Shown here one piece after another: positions 45,526 through 53,315 of a DNA stretch of 64,000 nucleotides (the first letter of the stretch is position 1; every line of letters begins with the position of its first letter). Where the stretch lies: positions 44,700 to 108,699 of the IMG/VR virus record IMGVR_UViG_3300029922_000029. The stretch is one strand, 5' to 3'. The notes below the pieces were generated by a model that did not search any database, was not told the DNA's origin, and was given only the letters and a program-made list of their open reading frames with translations. The DNA comes from a virus. Position numbers and translations under genes: made by a program.

Positions 45526-46356
45526 ATGAAGATGTTCAAAATGGTTTCTGTTCTTGCTCTGTCTGGGATTGCGTCTGCTTGCTCGAGTCCAGATACCGCC
45601 CAGACTACTTCTCTCATCACGCATGGCGCAGCTGCTTCAATTCCAACCTCGGGGTGCTCAGTCACTCAGTCGGGTGGAACTGCAGTGATTACTTGCGCTG
45701 ATGGGACGACGGCGTCGATTAACAACGGGAGCGCTGGAGCCGCTGGTTCCAGTGGTGCCGTTGGCAATCCAGGTGCAACTGGGCCCGCTGGTGCAGCTGG
45801 CGGAGTCGGAGCACAGGGCGCAGCTGGTGTTACAGGTCCCACGGGAGCTCAAGGCTTAGCGGGAAAGTTCCATGCGGTGTCGAATACAGGCGTAACGATC
45901 GGAGATGAGTTCATCCAGCAGTACAACGATGGCTCAAGCATGGGTGCGACACTTGTGCACTATGATCTCGGAGATGTCTACACCTACTACGATGGCGGCA
46001 GTCTGGGTGGAGTGGAGTACATGTACTTCGCTGGCACCGGCTGCACAGGCCAGGCTTATGTTGCAGTGACTCCGGGGGCGACTAATGGGATTCCTATTGC
46101 TATGGGTAATCTCTACTTCCGTCAGTACACCTCCAACAACATGAGTACTGTCCAGCTCTATAAAACCGTTGTGACGTCCTTTGTAGAACCCTTTGCCTAT
46201 CAAAGCAAATCGATCTACGGCCCCACTCTGGATTGTATCAATACGGGTACCCTCACGGATACTTTTCTGATGCAGGCGGCAGCGGAGTCTGGCTTCAACG
46301 GCAATGCTGCAGTGCTGTGGAGTGCATCGCTCCCCATCAGCCTGAGTATCCAGTAA
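45526..46356 (+). CDS. Collagen-like lipoprotein
   Basis: 276 aa. MKMFKMVSVLALSGIASAC ends in a lipobox (IASAC). TQSGGTAVITCADGTTASIN precedes about 15 Gly-X-Y triplets (GSAGAAGSSGAVGNPGATGP onward), then a 160-residue globular beta domain rich in Tyr. The lipid anchor, collagen stalk and head suggest a trimeric surface protein displayed by the infected cell, not a virion part. The leader (CAAACAATAAACCAAGGAG) belongs to the repeated leader family. A terminator follows at once. Similar proteins are bacterial, so acquisition from a host is likely. Confidence 0.68.
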   Translation: MKMFKMVSVLALSGIASACSSPDTAQTTSLITHGAAASIPTSGCSVTQSGGTAVITCADGTTASINNGSAGAAGSSGAVGNPGATGPAGAAGGVGAQGAAGVTGPTGAQGLAGKFHAVSNTGVTIGDEFIQQYNDGSSMGATLVHYDLGDVYTYYDGGSLGGVEYMYFAGTGCTGQAYVAVTPGATNGIPIAMGNLYFRQYTSNNMSTVQLYKTVVTSFVEPFAYQSKSIYGPTLDCINTGTLTDTFLMQAAAESGFNGNAAVLWSASLPISLSIQ

Positions 46357-46362
46357 TCAATC

Positions 46363-46401
46363 ATTCTCCCCGGGTGCCGCTGGTGCCCGGGGAGAATTTT
46401 T
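46363..46401 (+). terminator. Rho-independent terminator after collagen-like gene
   Basis: ATTCTCCCCGGG (46363-46374) pairs with CCCGGGGAGAAT (46386-46397), 11-nt loop, then TTTT. A very strong hairpin. Confidence 0.9.
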
Positions 46402-46445
46402 AGCTCCCTCTTGACTTGGTCCTAGCTCAATGAGAATGTGCGCCA

Positions 46446-46991
46446 ATGCCTACCTCACATCCTTCCCTCATCTCTCCCGTCGCTCAGAAGATCCTGGCTC
46501 TCCAACCCAAGACAGTCCTTGATCTGGGGGTTGGTTTCGGGAAGTGGGGCGCGATGGCACGAGAGTACACGGACATTTGGAGCTGGCGGTTCTACCCGGC
46601 TGAATACCAAACGGTGATCCACGGCGTCGAGGCGCATGAGAAGTATGAAAGCGCCAACTGGGGCCACTACCAGAAGATATTCCTCGGGAAGATTCAAGAA
46701 GTACTCCCGACTCTCGGCGGATACGACCTCATCACGTTCCTAGAGGTTCTCGAACATTTCGAGAAGCGAGAGGGGATCGCGGTACTCGAGGAGTGCCTGC
46801 GACACACGGATCGACTCCTTGTGAGCTTCACCAACACCCACCAGCACGACGTCAGGGACAACAAGCTCGAGGATCACCTCTCGACCTGGGAGCTCCGAGA
46901 CTTCACGCGCCTGTCTGTTGAACATGTCGAAGTCCTTCACCAGACGCCTGAAGGCGGCCTTCTTTATCTGTCTCGTACGCTAGCAAAATAG
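46446..46991 (+). CDS. SAM-dependent methyltransferase-like protein
   Basis: 181 aa. TVLDLGVGFGKWGAMARE (residues about 23-40) is motif I of class I methyltransferases. HGVEAHEKYESANW gives the acidic end of strand 2. DLITFLEVLEHFEKREG is the post-motif with E-(V/A)-(L/I)-E-H. The C-terminus is short, as in small-molecule or glycan methyltransferases. It has no target-recognition region typical of DNA methylases. It could modify cell-surface sugars together with the glycosyltransferase; inference. Confidence 0.75.
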   Translation: MPTSHPSLISPVAQKILALQPKTVLDLGVGFGKWGAMAREYTDIWSWRFYPAEYQTVIHGVEAHEKYESANWGHYQKIFLGKIQEVLPTLGGYDLITFLEVLEHFEKREGIAVLEECLRHTDRLLVSFTNTHQHDVRDNKLEDHLSTWELRDFTRLSVEHVEVLHQTPEGGLLYLSRTLAK

Positions 46992-47005
46992 CCATCGAGC
47001 AGCCT

Positions 47006-47034
47006 GGCAAAATAATACACAATAGCGGTATAAG
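47006..47034 (+). promoter_or_regulatory. Phage promoter motif (GGCAAA-N15-GGTATAAG)
   Basis: GGCAAA (47006-47011), 15 nt, GGTATAAG (47027-47034). Best match to the consensus. It precedes a structured RNA and the gene at 47215. Confidence 0.65.
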
Positions 47035-47040
47035 TTCCTT

Positions 47041-47165
47041 GGCAATGGAAGCAATTTCATTGTGAGTCATCGTAGTGGTAGATGATTCGGGTCAGACCCA
47101 TAGCCAAGAGGGCCGTGCATCTGAGGCCCAAGAATAATGCAGCCGGGAATCTACGATTGCTTAGG
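47041..47165 (+). ncRNA. Structured RNA downstream of phage promoter
   Basis: AAGCAAT (47049-47055) and CGTAG (47071-47075) pair with the continuous strand CTACGATTGCTT (47151-47162), giving a 12-bp closing stem with one 15-nt bulge. Inner ATTC/GAAT (47085-47088, 47147-47150) extends it. Two local hairpins lie inside: GGG-TCAGA-CCC (47089-47099) and GGGCC/GGCCC (47110-47114, 47125-47129). The region has no good reading frame. It is either an independent sRNA or the leader of the gene at 47215. Confidence 0.5.
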
Positions 47166-47214
47166 GCGTGAGAAACCTTAAATGACAATCGCGATTTTCA
47201 AGGAGAATGTGTGT

Positions 47215-47865
47215 ATGGGTTCTATGCGAGAACAGGGGTTCATGGGGGAAGCGTTGCATCAGATTCGGCACAGTGGTGAGCTGGATGTGATTCATCAGAA
47301 AAGCATTAAACAAGTGGAAGCAGCTTATGCACCCGGCATTAGCCAGGTGTCGACGCTGTTCCTGCTACCAGACAATACGATCGTGGATGATCTGGAAACT
47401 CTTTGCGAGGTCGAGTGCATCATCAGGACTCACCAAACCAAAGAGCCGGCATGGATCGACGCCCCTCACTGGAGGGGCTATGAGCTCGGCTCGATCAAGG
47501 CGCGCTGGAGGGATTACCATCTCCTGAATCGTTCCCGTTATCGTTCCTCGTTCAATACGGACGCGGGCGATGTCAGACCAGACGAGCTCGAGGCGATGGC
47601 GACACTGGTACAGAGTGACTCGGGGCTTTTGGCGCTGAAGAAGCTCCAACTCTGGATCCGACAGGGCGAGATGAACGCGCCCTCCTATCTGGGGCCATTG
47701 CCGAATACAGAGCCCGTGAAACGGTTCTTGAGGAGGCTCTACCCGCTGGACAAGTTCATGACGCCTGAGCGTATGACGGCTATCCAGCATCAAGAGGCGG
47801 CTCGTCTCAAGTGGTGTTCGCTCGGAGTGAATACTGCGTTCTGGTATCTGGGAAACCAGAGATGA
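47215..47865 (+). CDS. Hypothetical protein under promoter 47006
   Basis: 216 aa. The start MGSMREQGF at 47215 follows AAGGAGAATGTGTGT; an extension to 47182 is possible but lacks a ribosome site. Mixed alpha/beta with a Trp-rich centre (AWIDAPHWRGYELGSIKARW) and a C-terminus like AFWYLGNQR. Family unknown. Its stop overlaps the next ATG. Confidence 0.62.
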   Translation: MGSMREQGFMGEALHQIRHSGELDVIHQKSIKQVEAAYAPGISQVSTLFLLPDNTIVDDLETLCEVECIIRTHQTKEPAWIDAPHWRGYELGSIKARWRDYHLLNRSRYRSSFNTDAGDVRPDELEAMATLVQSDSGLLALKKLQLWIRQGEMNAPSYLGPLPNTEPVKRFLRRLYPLDKFMTPERMTAIQHQEAARLKWCSLGVNTAFWYLGNQR

Positions 47866-48122
47866 GAGCAATGAGAATACCGGCAGTCGCTCATGGCTGT
47901 AAGGTACCCGCTGACCTCAAAGGAGCAATTGAAGACACGATCGTGCTGTGTCCGTACTGCGGGACAGAGCGAAGTGAAGTATTTGAAATGTGCTGCAATG
48001 AGGTTCACTTGGAGCGTCACAACATCCGATCCTATGTGTGCGGATGCGTGGAGTTCTACAGTCTCCTCACTGGAAAAACGTATCCTGAGGCTTGTGAAGA
48101 GACTCAGGTTCAGTTGCACTGA
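47862..48122 (+). CDS. Zinc-ribbon protein
   Basis: 86 aa from the ATGA overlap at 47862. VLCPYCGTERSEVFEMCCNEVH and SYVCGCVEFY provide Cys residues for one zinc site. Unknown function. A terminator follows. Confidence 0.58.
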   Translation: MRAMRIPAVAHGCKVPADLKGAIEDTIVLCPYCGTERSEVFEMCCNEVHLERHNIRSYVCGCVEFYSLLTGKTYPEACEETQVQLH

Positions 48123-48155
48123 AGTAACAACTGAGTAGTAGTTGAAGTAACAACC

Positions 48156-48194
48156 AAGGCCCCGCTCTCCGTGGTGGAGGGTGGGGCCTTTTTT
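48156..48194 (+). terminator. Rho-independent terminator
   Basis: AAGGCCCC (48156-48163) pairs with GGGGCCTT (48183-48190) and is followed by TTTT; inner CTC/GAG pairs extend the stem. It separates the 47 kb unit from the alpha-CTD-like gene. Confidence 0.87.
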
Positions 48195-48210
48195 ATTGGG
48201 AGGAAATATT

Positions 48211-48744
48211 ATGTTGACAAATGAATCTGATTTTAAAGAAGTTTTTACTAAGTATTTTGGCACGCATTTTTCTCTTTCCCAAACCAGAAAAGCTATATTT
48301 AAAGACTTGCGTCGCATCGAAGAGGAAAAGAAAGTTGGTATTTTTGGTGATACTACCGCAAGACTAGGAATGACCGTAGAAGCTTTCGCCAAAGATGAAA
48401 AATTACCTGTGCGTGCTCAGAATGCACTTTCGAATCTTGGGTGTGAATATGTCTGCCAGATTGTAGTTTTCACTAGAGATGAGGCGAAGAACTCCTGTCG
48501 AAATCTTGGTAACAAGTCTTTGGATGTTATTGAGGCTGGCCTTCGGAAAAATAACCTCTTCTTTGGCATGGATCTGTTTGCATACACACCTCCAGAGGGT
48601 GTGTGTATTGAGAAGATTAAAAATGGGGAGAACAGCTTCACTATAAAAGGCAGCCATGAGCGGTCGGTAGAACGGTATCGTAAAACGAGAGAGAATGCGA
48701 CCTTGAGGAGGATCCATGAAGCTCAGTCAAATCATACTGCCTGA
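48211..48744 (+). CDS. RNA polymerase alpha-CTD-like protein
   Basis: 177 aa, start fixed by GGGAGGAAATATT. Residues about 62-120 match the C-terminal domain of bacterial RpoA: LPVRAQNALSNLG (Arg68 and Asn71 at the places of R265 and N268), a helix, NLGNKSLDVIEAGLRK (Gly100, Lys102, Ser103 at G296, K298, S299), and LFFGM at the SLGM position. The E302 position is Val. The N-terminal 60 and C-terminal 55 residues are unlike RpoA. UP-element and activator contacts run through these residues, so it may compete with, or substitute for, host alpha-CTD. A+T-rich gene. Confidence 0.68.
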   Translation: MLTNESDFKEVFTKYFGTHFSLSQTRKAIFKDLRRIEEEKKVGIFGDTTARLGMTVEAFAKDEKLPVRAQNALSNLGCEYVCQIVVFTRDEAKNSCRNLGNKSLDVIEAGLRKNNLFFGMDLFAYTPPEGVCIEKIKNGENSFTIKGSHERSVERYRKTRENATLRRIHEAQSNHTA

Positions 48745-49735
48745 GATTATCCTGGGACGCCGCGGTCACCCGAAAGTGATCGAGTTCTACAGGCAACAGA
48801 TGAATGCTTGTAAACTTCAGGCCGATAAAGACGGGATCATGCGGTGGTGCGCCCCCGCAGGCATCACGATGTACGGTGATGACAATAATGACATCACCGC
48901 CAATCACATGATTGTGTGCCGATTTTTTCGGGACGGGAATGGGGAATCCTACTATATTCCTAAGGCTTTCGCACAGGCCCTATCTCGTGTCGATCGGGAA
49001 ATTCCAATCGATATCCTCTCTACCGGAAAACGTGAAGTCGTTCATCTGCAGTTCGCTTCTGGCGCGCTCAAAGATGATACTGGCCCCATCAGCGGCGCAA
49101 TTGTCGTCATTGATACGATTGACGGATTGGGCTACCGGAATAAAACGGGGTCAGACGACAATGATCTCGCTCTCTCGCTTTCTTACTATGGGATTGATGA
49201 AGATCATCCGGAGATGGGGCCAACGGTCGTGACCAAGCTCTCTTGTCCACTCTCTCGGAGCAAGGTGGCCGGGATCACAAATGCGATTGACGAGCTGAAT
49301 CTTGAGGGGCACCGGGATCCAGAGGAACGTCGTGCATCAAGGCTGCCCGTTTATAGAGCGATCATCAATGCTCTCATCTATCTGCGGAGCGCGGATCCAG
49401 AAATCATGAAACTTCGTCCACTCGCTGAGTTGACGAACAAGAAGCGTGTCGAAGAGAAGCACCGAGTCCCCGTTCACAACGAGCTCACGGTGCCTATCAG
49501 TGTCTTGAACTGGGGATACCACGAGGGCAACAGTTACTCTGTTGATTCATCGTTCGTGCAAACCCATATGCGGTGGCAACGGTGTGGTCCGGGGCTGTCG
49601 CAAGTGAAGCTGGTGTGGGTGCGTGAGCACGAGCGCCGTTACAAAAAGGGGGAAGAAAATGGACTTAGCAGAGACGTACAGAGCAGCAGTAGCGATGGAG
49701 CCGATTCAGTTGGACCAGTGGAAGCCGGGGGATGA
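48716..49735 (+). CDS. Hypothetical protein
   Basis: 339 aa, GAGGAGG ribosome site inside the end of the alpha-CTD-like gene. The N-terminal half is alpha/beta (IPIDILSTGKREVVHLQFAS, DDTGPISGAIVVIDTIDGLG). The end HMRWQRCGPGLSQVKLVWVREHERRY resembles the R/H-x-x-R ... G-x-G ... (V/I)-W-(V/I) tail seen on some plasmid and phage proteins of unknown function. Translational coupling suggests it works with the alpha-CTD-like protein. Confidence 0.62.
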   Translation: MKLSQIILPEIILGRRGHPKVIEFYRQQMNACKLQADKDGIMRWCAPAGITMYGDDNNDITANHMIVCRFFRDGNGESYYIPKAFAQALSRVDREIPIDILSTGKREVVHLQFASGALKDDTGPISGAIVVIDTIDGLGYRNKTGSDDNDLALSLSYYGIDEDHPEMGPTVVTKLSCPLSRSKVAGITNAIDELNLEGHRDPEERRASRLPVYRAIINALIYLRSADPEIMKLRPLAELTNKKRVEEKHRVPVHNELTVPISVLNWGYHEGNSYSVDSSFVQTHMRWQRCGPGLSQVKLVWVREHERRYKKGEENGLSRDVQSSSSDGADSVGPVEAGG

Positions 49736-49892
49736 ATGCTTGGTTCCCACTCCCGGGGATCCGTCTACGGCGTTCGAAGGCCGGATCTATAAACTCTATC
49801 GGGATCAGGGCATAGCGGTAGTTCGATGTCCGGGATCCGTGGAGCTCAGGGTCAAAATTTCTGAACTGCTTCCGCGGAAGGCGGCTGGCTAA
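49659..49892 (+). CDS. Small Tudor/SH3-like protein
   Basis: 77 aa from the ATG at 49659 with AGGGGGAAGA upstream, overlapping the previous gene by 77 nt. WKPGDECLVPTPGDPSTAFE, GRIYKLYRDQGIAVVRCPGS, ISELLP has the strand order of a Tudor or KOW barrel. Function unknown. Confidence 0.55.
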   Translation: MDLAETYRAAVAMEPIQLDQWKPGDECLVPTPGDPSTAFEGRIYKLYRDQGIAVVRCPGSVELRVKISELLPRKAAG

Positions 49893-50101
49893 TGGAAAAG
49901 AAACTCAGCTTTTCGATTCAATGCCGGTCATTCGACGTAGCCCTTCATGAAGCTACCCAAAAGGCAGCCGACTGGATGAGCGATCGGGATGAGGTCGAGC
50001 GGAAGCCTTTGGAGCTCCGGCATTCGGGGACACAAGTGAACATCGATACGTTCCGCAGAGGGAACGATGTGACGCTTCATCATTTTGAGATCTATGAGTA
50101 A
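49892..50101 (+). CDS. Small hypothetical protein
   Basis: 69 aa, TAATGG overlap. LSFSIQCRSFDVALHEATQK and a C-terminal strand (VTLHHFEIYE) suggest a compact alpha/beta fold. Family unknown; the next gene overlaps by 8 nt. Confidence 0.55.
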   Translation: MEKKLSFSIQCRSFDVALHEATQKAADWMSDRDEVERKPLELRHSGTQVNIDTFRRGNDVTLHHFEIYE

Positions 50102-50309
50102 AAAACTTCATGCGTTTGGCGTTAGAGCTGAGAGTATGGTGTTTGCTTTTGATATCGCCAGGCAACGCCTTCGTAAATGGGTGAACAAACAGCACACGGT
50201 GCCCGAGTTCCTGGTGCTCCGCTTAGTTGGAATGGAGCAGACGTTCGACTGTAAGCGAGTAGACTGGCTTACGCCGCTCTATCGGTTTGAGGTCCATGAA
50301 GAAGAATAA
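50094..50309 (+). CDS. Small hypothetical protein
   Basis: 71 aa, starting MSKKLHAFGV at 50094. Basic (AFDIARQRLRKWVNKQH) then strand-rich and acidic end. No recognised family. Last plus-strand gene before the convergent terminase gene. Confidence 0.55.
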   Translation: MSKKLHAFGVRAESMVFAFDIARQRLRKWVNKQHTVPEFLVLRLVGMEQTFDCKRVDWLTPLYRFEVHEEE

Positions 50310-50312
50310 TTG

Positions 50313-50347
50313 AAACCGCATGGCTCCGATGGGGCTGTGCGGTTTTC
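50313..50347. terminator. Terminator between convergent gene runs
   Basis: AAACCGCA (50313-50320) pairs with TGCGGTTT (50338-50345) with inner GGC/GCC-like pairs, then TTC. It lies in the 39-bp gap between the plus-strand stop at 50309 and the terminase stop at 50349, and could serve both strands. Confidence 0.75.
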
Positions 50348-50348
50348 T

Positions 50349-52088
50349 TTAGCCAGGCTCCCCATAGTAGCGTCTGGCTGCCTCACGGCAGAACAGAATC
50401 GAGTGTGCTGCATCATCCGGCTCGCTGGGTTTATGATCGTACTTAAGGCCGGAACGCCCCGCTCCGCCGCCGTACTCGGCGTGGATCGCGAGCACATCCT
50501 TGAGGAAGGGTTGTGACTGCTCCCATCGCGGAAAGATGTAGCGGCCCATCTTCATGTCATCAAACATATCAGTCATGACTTCCGTCCGGTTCAGTTGAAC
50601 TTTGTGGCCGATCTCATCATATTTACTGCGTTCACGTTGACTACAGTGTTGGAACTTGATCAGACGATCCGCACCGAAGACTTCTTCGATTGTGTCGTTT
50701 ACACCAAACCCAAAGCCAAAGTCAGCACCGATCAGCTTTACACCGAAGGCAGTGCAGACGCTCAAAATATCTCTTACACAATTTCTAGGTAAAGCATTGT
50801 CTCCGGTGTATCTACGCTGAAAAAGAATCTGAAACTTCCCAGGAGTAATCATCGCACCAAGCGTGAGTATGGTGTAAGAAGCTATTTTCAGCTTCCCCGT
50901 CAACCCTCTCTCACTCCCGTCCTGTCCTGATCCCCAGTCAATCCCGCCTATAATAGTCAAGCTATTTGTGTGGGCCGTAGGGTGGGTAAAGTAACTCAGG
51001 TTGGGAGCACAAATCCTCTGTAATTCCCCTTGTGTAATTGGCATTGAAGCCGAATCGTGGGGAAGCGCGAGCACTTCGTTTTTGAAGCTAGCGGTAGAAT
51101 AAGTACGCTGTTTAAAGAGCAGATCACTCCACTTGGATGCGCTCTGCTGCCAGGGCACCATGAGAGCGCAGACACGGAAGCCCAGCACATCTTTCGTGTC
51201 ACTAAAACTAAACCATTTTCCGTTTGCAGGGTTGATAGGCTTCTGGCACTTATTGCAAATGACCCCCAGTGGTCCGATGCACCGCTCGTCCATATAGTTG
51301 TAGTGGGCTGGTGTGTGGCGATCGCATGGTACGAGCCACTCGTTCATTGATGAGTTATTAAATAGGTGCTGAAGATAATTTGAGCTTGATAGGGGGGTCC
51401 CGCTGAAGGTAGCCGTAGGAAACGGCTCATGAGACTGACACTCAAGGATGACGGGAATGTTTCCAGACAACATATTCTGGAGCTCATCAATTGCAATTTC
51501 TGATGCGGTGCATCCGCGGACTCGGTCTGCGTTTAGAAAGGCAGACCTCAACATAATCAGGGATCCGTTGGCTAATGATTTCTCCTGGGCCTGGTCAATC
51601 TCGGCTGTTGATAAAAAATATTTCGATATGATTGGAGAATCATGCATCCATGGCGACAGTTTAGCCGACCCGAACTGTCTGGTCTGTAAAGCTGAAGGAC
51701 TTACGTACAATGACTTGTTGTACGGTTTAATACACGAGTTAACTATAATCTGGTTTGCGAGCATTGTGCTTTTTTCAGTTTGGCGGCTGAAAAGGAGTAC
51801 TTTTCTTGGGTGCTGGATATTATAGATAGGAAGCAGGTAATTGCGCCCAGTGAAGGAAAATGGGGCTCCATCGAGCCACACCAGGTTTCGAATCCACGAG
51901 GCTGGTGTGGCTCTAATTAGTTTTTTCACGCTTCCATCGGACTGAAGAAGGCTTTGTATGGCCCATGCTTTTTTCTGCGGTGTCCGGGACCTTATTGCTG
52001 AGTTGGATGATGCCCTGCTATTTTCCTCTGGTGTGTAATTAGCCTCGGCGGATTCGGCTAGTTCTTCTTCATTAAGCTGTTCGGACAT
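50349..52088 (-). CDS. terL: Terminase large subunit
   Basis: 579 aa from MSEQLNEEE, with GAGG 9 nt upstream; a GTG four codons earlier is the alternative. The ATPase half has VLLFSRQTEKST (about residues 97-108, a Walker A of the R-Q-x-E-K-S-T type) and EIAIDELQNM (Walker B with catalytic Glu). A C4 knuckle (ICNKCQKPINP) sits in the linker region. The nuclease half has GGIDWGSG, LIGADFGFG and DDAAHS, giving three metal-binding Asp. It packages DNA into proheads by ATP hydrolysis and cuts the concatemer. The HNH gene upstream ends inside its 5' end. Confidence 0.88.
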   Translation of the reverse strand: MSEQLNEEELAESAEANYTPEENSRASSNSAIRSRTPQKKAWAIQSLLQSDGSVKKLIRATPASWIRNLVWLDGAPFSFTGRNYLLPIYNIQHPRKVLLFSRQTEKSTMLANQIIVNSCIKPYNKSLYVSPSALQTRQFGSAKLSPWMHDSPIISKYFLSTAEIDQAQEKSLANGSLIMLRSAFLNADRVRGCTASEIAIDELQNMLSGNIPVILECQSHEPFPTATFSGTPLSSSNYLQHLFNNSSMNEWLVPCDRHTPAHYNYMDERCIGPLGVICNKCQKPINPANGKWFSFSDTKDVLGFRVCALMVPWQQSASKWSDLLFKQRTYSTASFKNEVLALPHDSASMPITQGELQRICAPNLSYFTHPTAHTNSLTIIGGIDWGSGQDGSERGLTGKLKIASYTILTLGAMITPGKFQILFQRRYTGDNALPRNCVRDILSVCTAFGVKLIGADFGFGFGVNDTIEEVFGADRLIKFQHCSQRERSKYDEIGHKVQLNRTEVMTDMFDDMKMGRYIFPRWEQSQPFLKDVLAIHAEYGGGAGRSGLKYDHKPSEPDDAAHSILFCREAARRYYGEPG

Positions 52089-53286
52089 TCCTAGCCTCAC
52101 GGAGACTCAATCTAAAATCCAGTGCAGAACTTAACCAGAGCTTAAACTCTTCAACGGATCTATCGCTTTTTATGATGTTGCAGTATCTGCAGCAAGAGCA
52201 TACATTACCAACCACATATCCTAGATCACTGTTGATTCTGTCAATTCCACTATAAACGATCTCTCTTCTTTTATTTATATGCCTATTCCCATCGTTAGCT
52301 TTTGCGAATGGTGGATTTTTACAGTAGGTGCAATTTCCAGCCAATAAAGACTTGAAGTAATCAAAATCTAAATCAAAATTAATGTCCTTCTTCCTTTTCT
52401 TGGCCATGATTCTATAAGTGCTAAAAATATGTCTTTCTATGACTGGTACAGAGATATACTCACTTTTTGGGATAACGCCAGACTCTCTTATGTCTAGGGA
52501 CGCCTCCATCCACCTTAAGTAGTCCGCTACAGGATGCTCTCTTTTCGCCCTATTACAGGCTTTACAGCAAGTGACCACATTGCCAGTCGTATAGCTTCCG
52601 TTACTTTCCACCCTGTCTAATCCGTTGTAACTAACCTTATGTGTATATAGCTCTCTCTTAACTAATACTGTCGCCGCGGGGGGGCAGTTGCAGTAATTGC
52701 AATTCATCCCTATCAACTCAAGGAATTTCTCGTATCCAATCTCAAAAAGGAGTCCTCGTTCTTTCGCGTGCCAGATATAGGAGCCATAAAGACCCTTCTC
52801 AATAGTTTGTGGACTGCGAATTTTTTTAGCTCTTTCTACATTTGCACAACCACAACTAGTGGTATGCCCATCTCTGATGCTTGCAAGTCGCGTCTCAATC
52901 TCGCCTGAGCATCCTGCAACTTTGCCATCACAATCACACTTAGCTAGAATAACTGCTCTACCTCGATATGAGCCTGTAATTCTTACTACGGTAAGGCGAT
53001 TGAACTTTTGCCCAGATGGGTCTGATCCATTCCATCTGTTTGTTTTACTTGGACCACGGTAGTCTTTTGCGTAACAGTCTCTACACATCTCCTTGCAAGA
53101 GACATCCTTCAGGCATCCTAATGTCTTGCATGGACGAATTACTTTTTTAAGCTTTTTAGAAACACCTGGATCTCCATACTTTTGAAATGCACGCATATGA
53201 CTGCGACACATTTTATGTGTCCTATTTTCCCACGGTTTTCCACAGGAATTATAGATGCAAGACGTACCTAAGAAGATGGTTGGCAT
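52072..53286 (-). CDS. Double-HNH homing endonuclease
   Basis: 404 aa. N-terminal Cys-rich knuckles (IYNSCGKPWE, CKEMCRDCYAKDYRG), one SGQKFNRLTVVRI ... CDCDGK ... SCGCANV module like those of the genes at 19306 and 26951, then two successive HNH domains: NCNYCN ... YNGLDRVESNGSYTTGN ... CCKACNRAK and NCTYCK ... YSGIDRINSDLGYVVGN ... CCRYCNIIK. The tandem nuclease arrangement is unusual. A+T-rich; inserted immediately before the terminase gene, overlapping it by 17 nt. Confidence 0.82.
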   Translation of the reverse strand: MPTIFLGTSCIYNSCGKPWENRTHKMCRSHMRAFQKYGDPGVSKKLKKVIRPCKTLGCLKDVSCKEMCRDCYAKDYRGPSKTNRWNGSDPSGQKFNRLTVVRITGSYRGRAVILAKCDCDGKVAGCSGEIETRLASIRDGHTTSCGCANVERAKKIRSPQTIEKGLYGSYIWHAKERGLLFEIGYEKFLELIGMNCNYCNCPPAATVLVKRELYTHKVSYNGLDRVESNGSYTTGNVVTCCKACNRAKREHPVADYLRWMEASLDIRESGVIPKSEYISVPVIERHIFSTYRIMAKKRKKDINFDLDFDYFKSLLAGNCTYCKNPPFAKANDGNRHINKRREIVYSGIDRINSDLGYVVGNVCSCCRYCNIIKSDRSVEEFKLWLSSALDFRLSLREARNVRTA

Positions 53287-53315
53287 ATCTAAAGCCTACC
53301 TCCGCCTTCGCAGGA

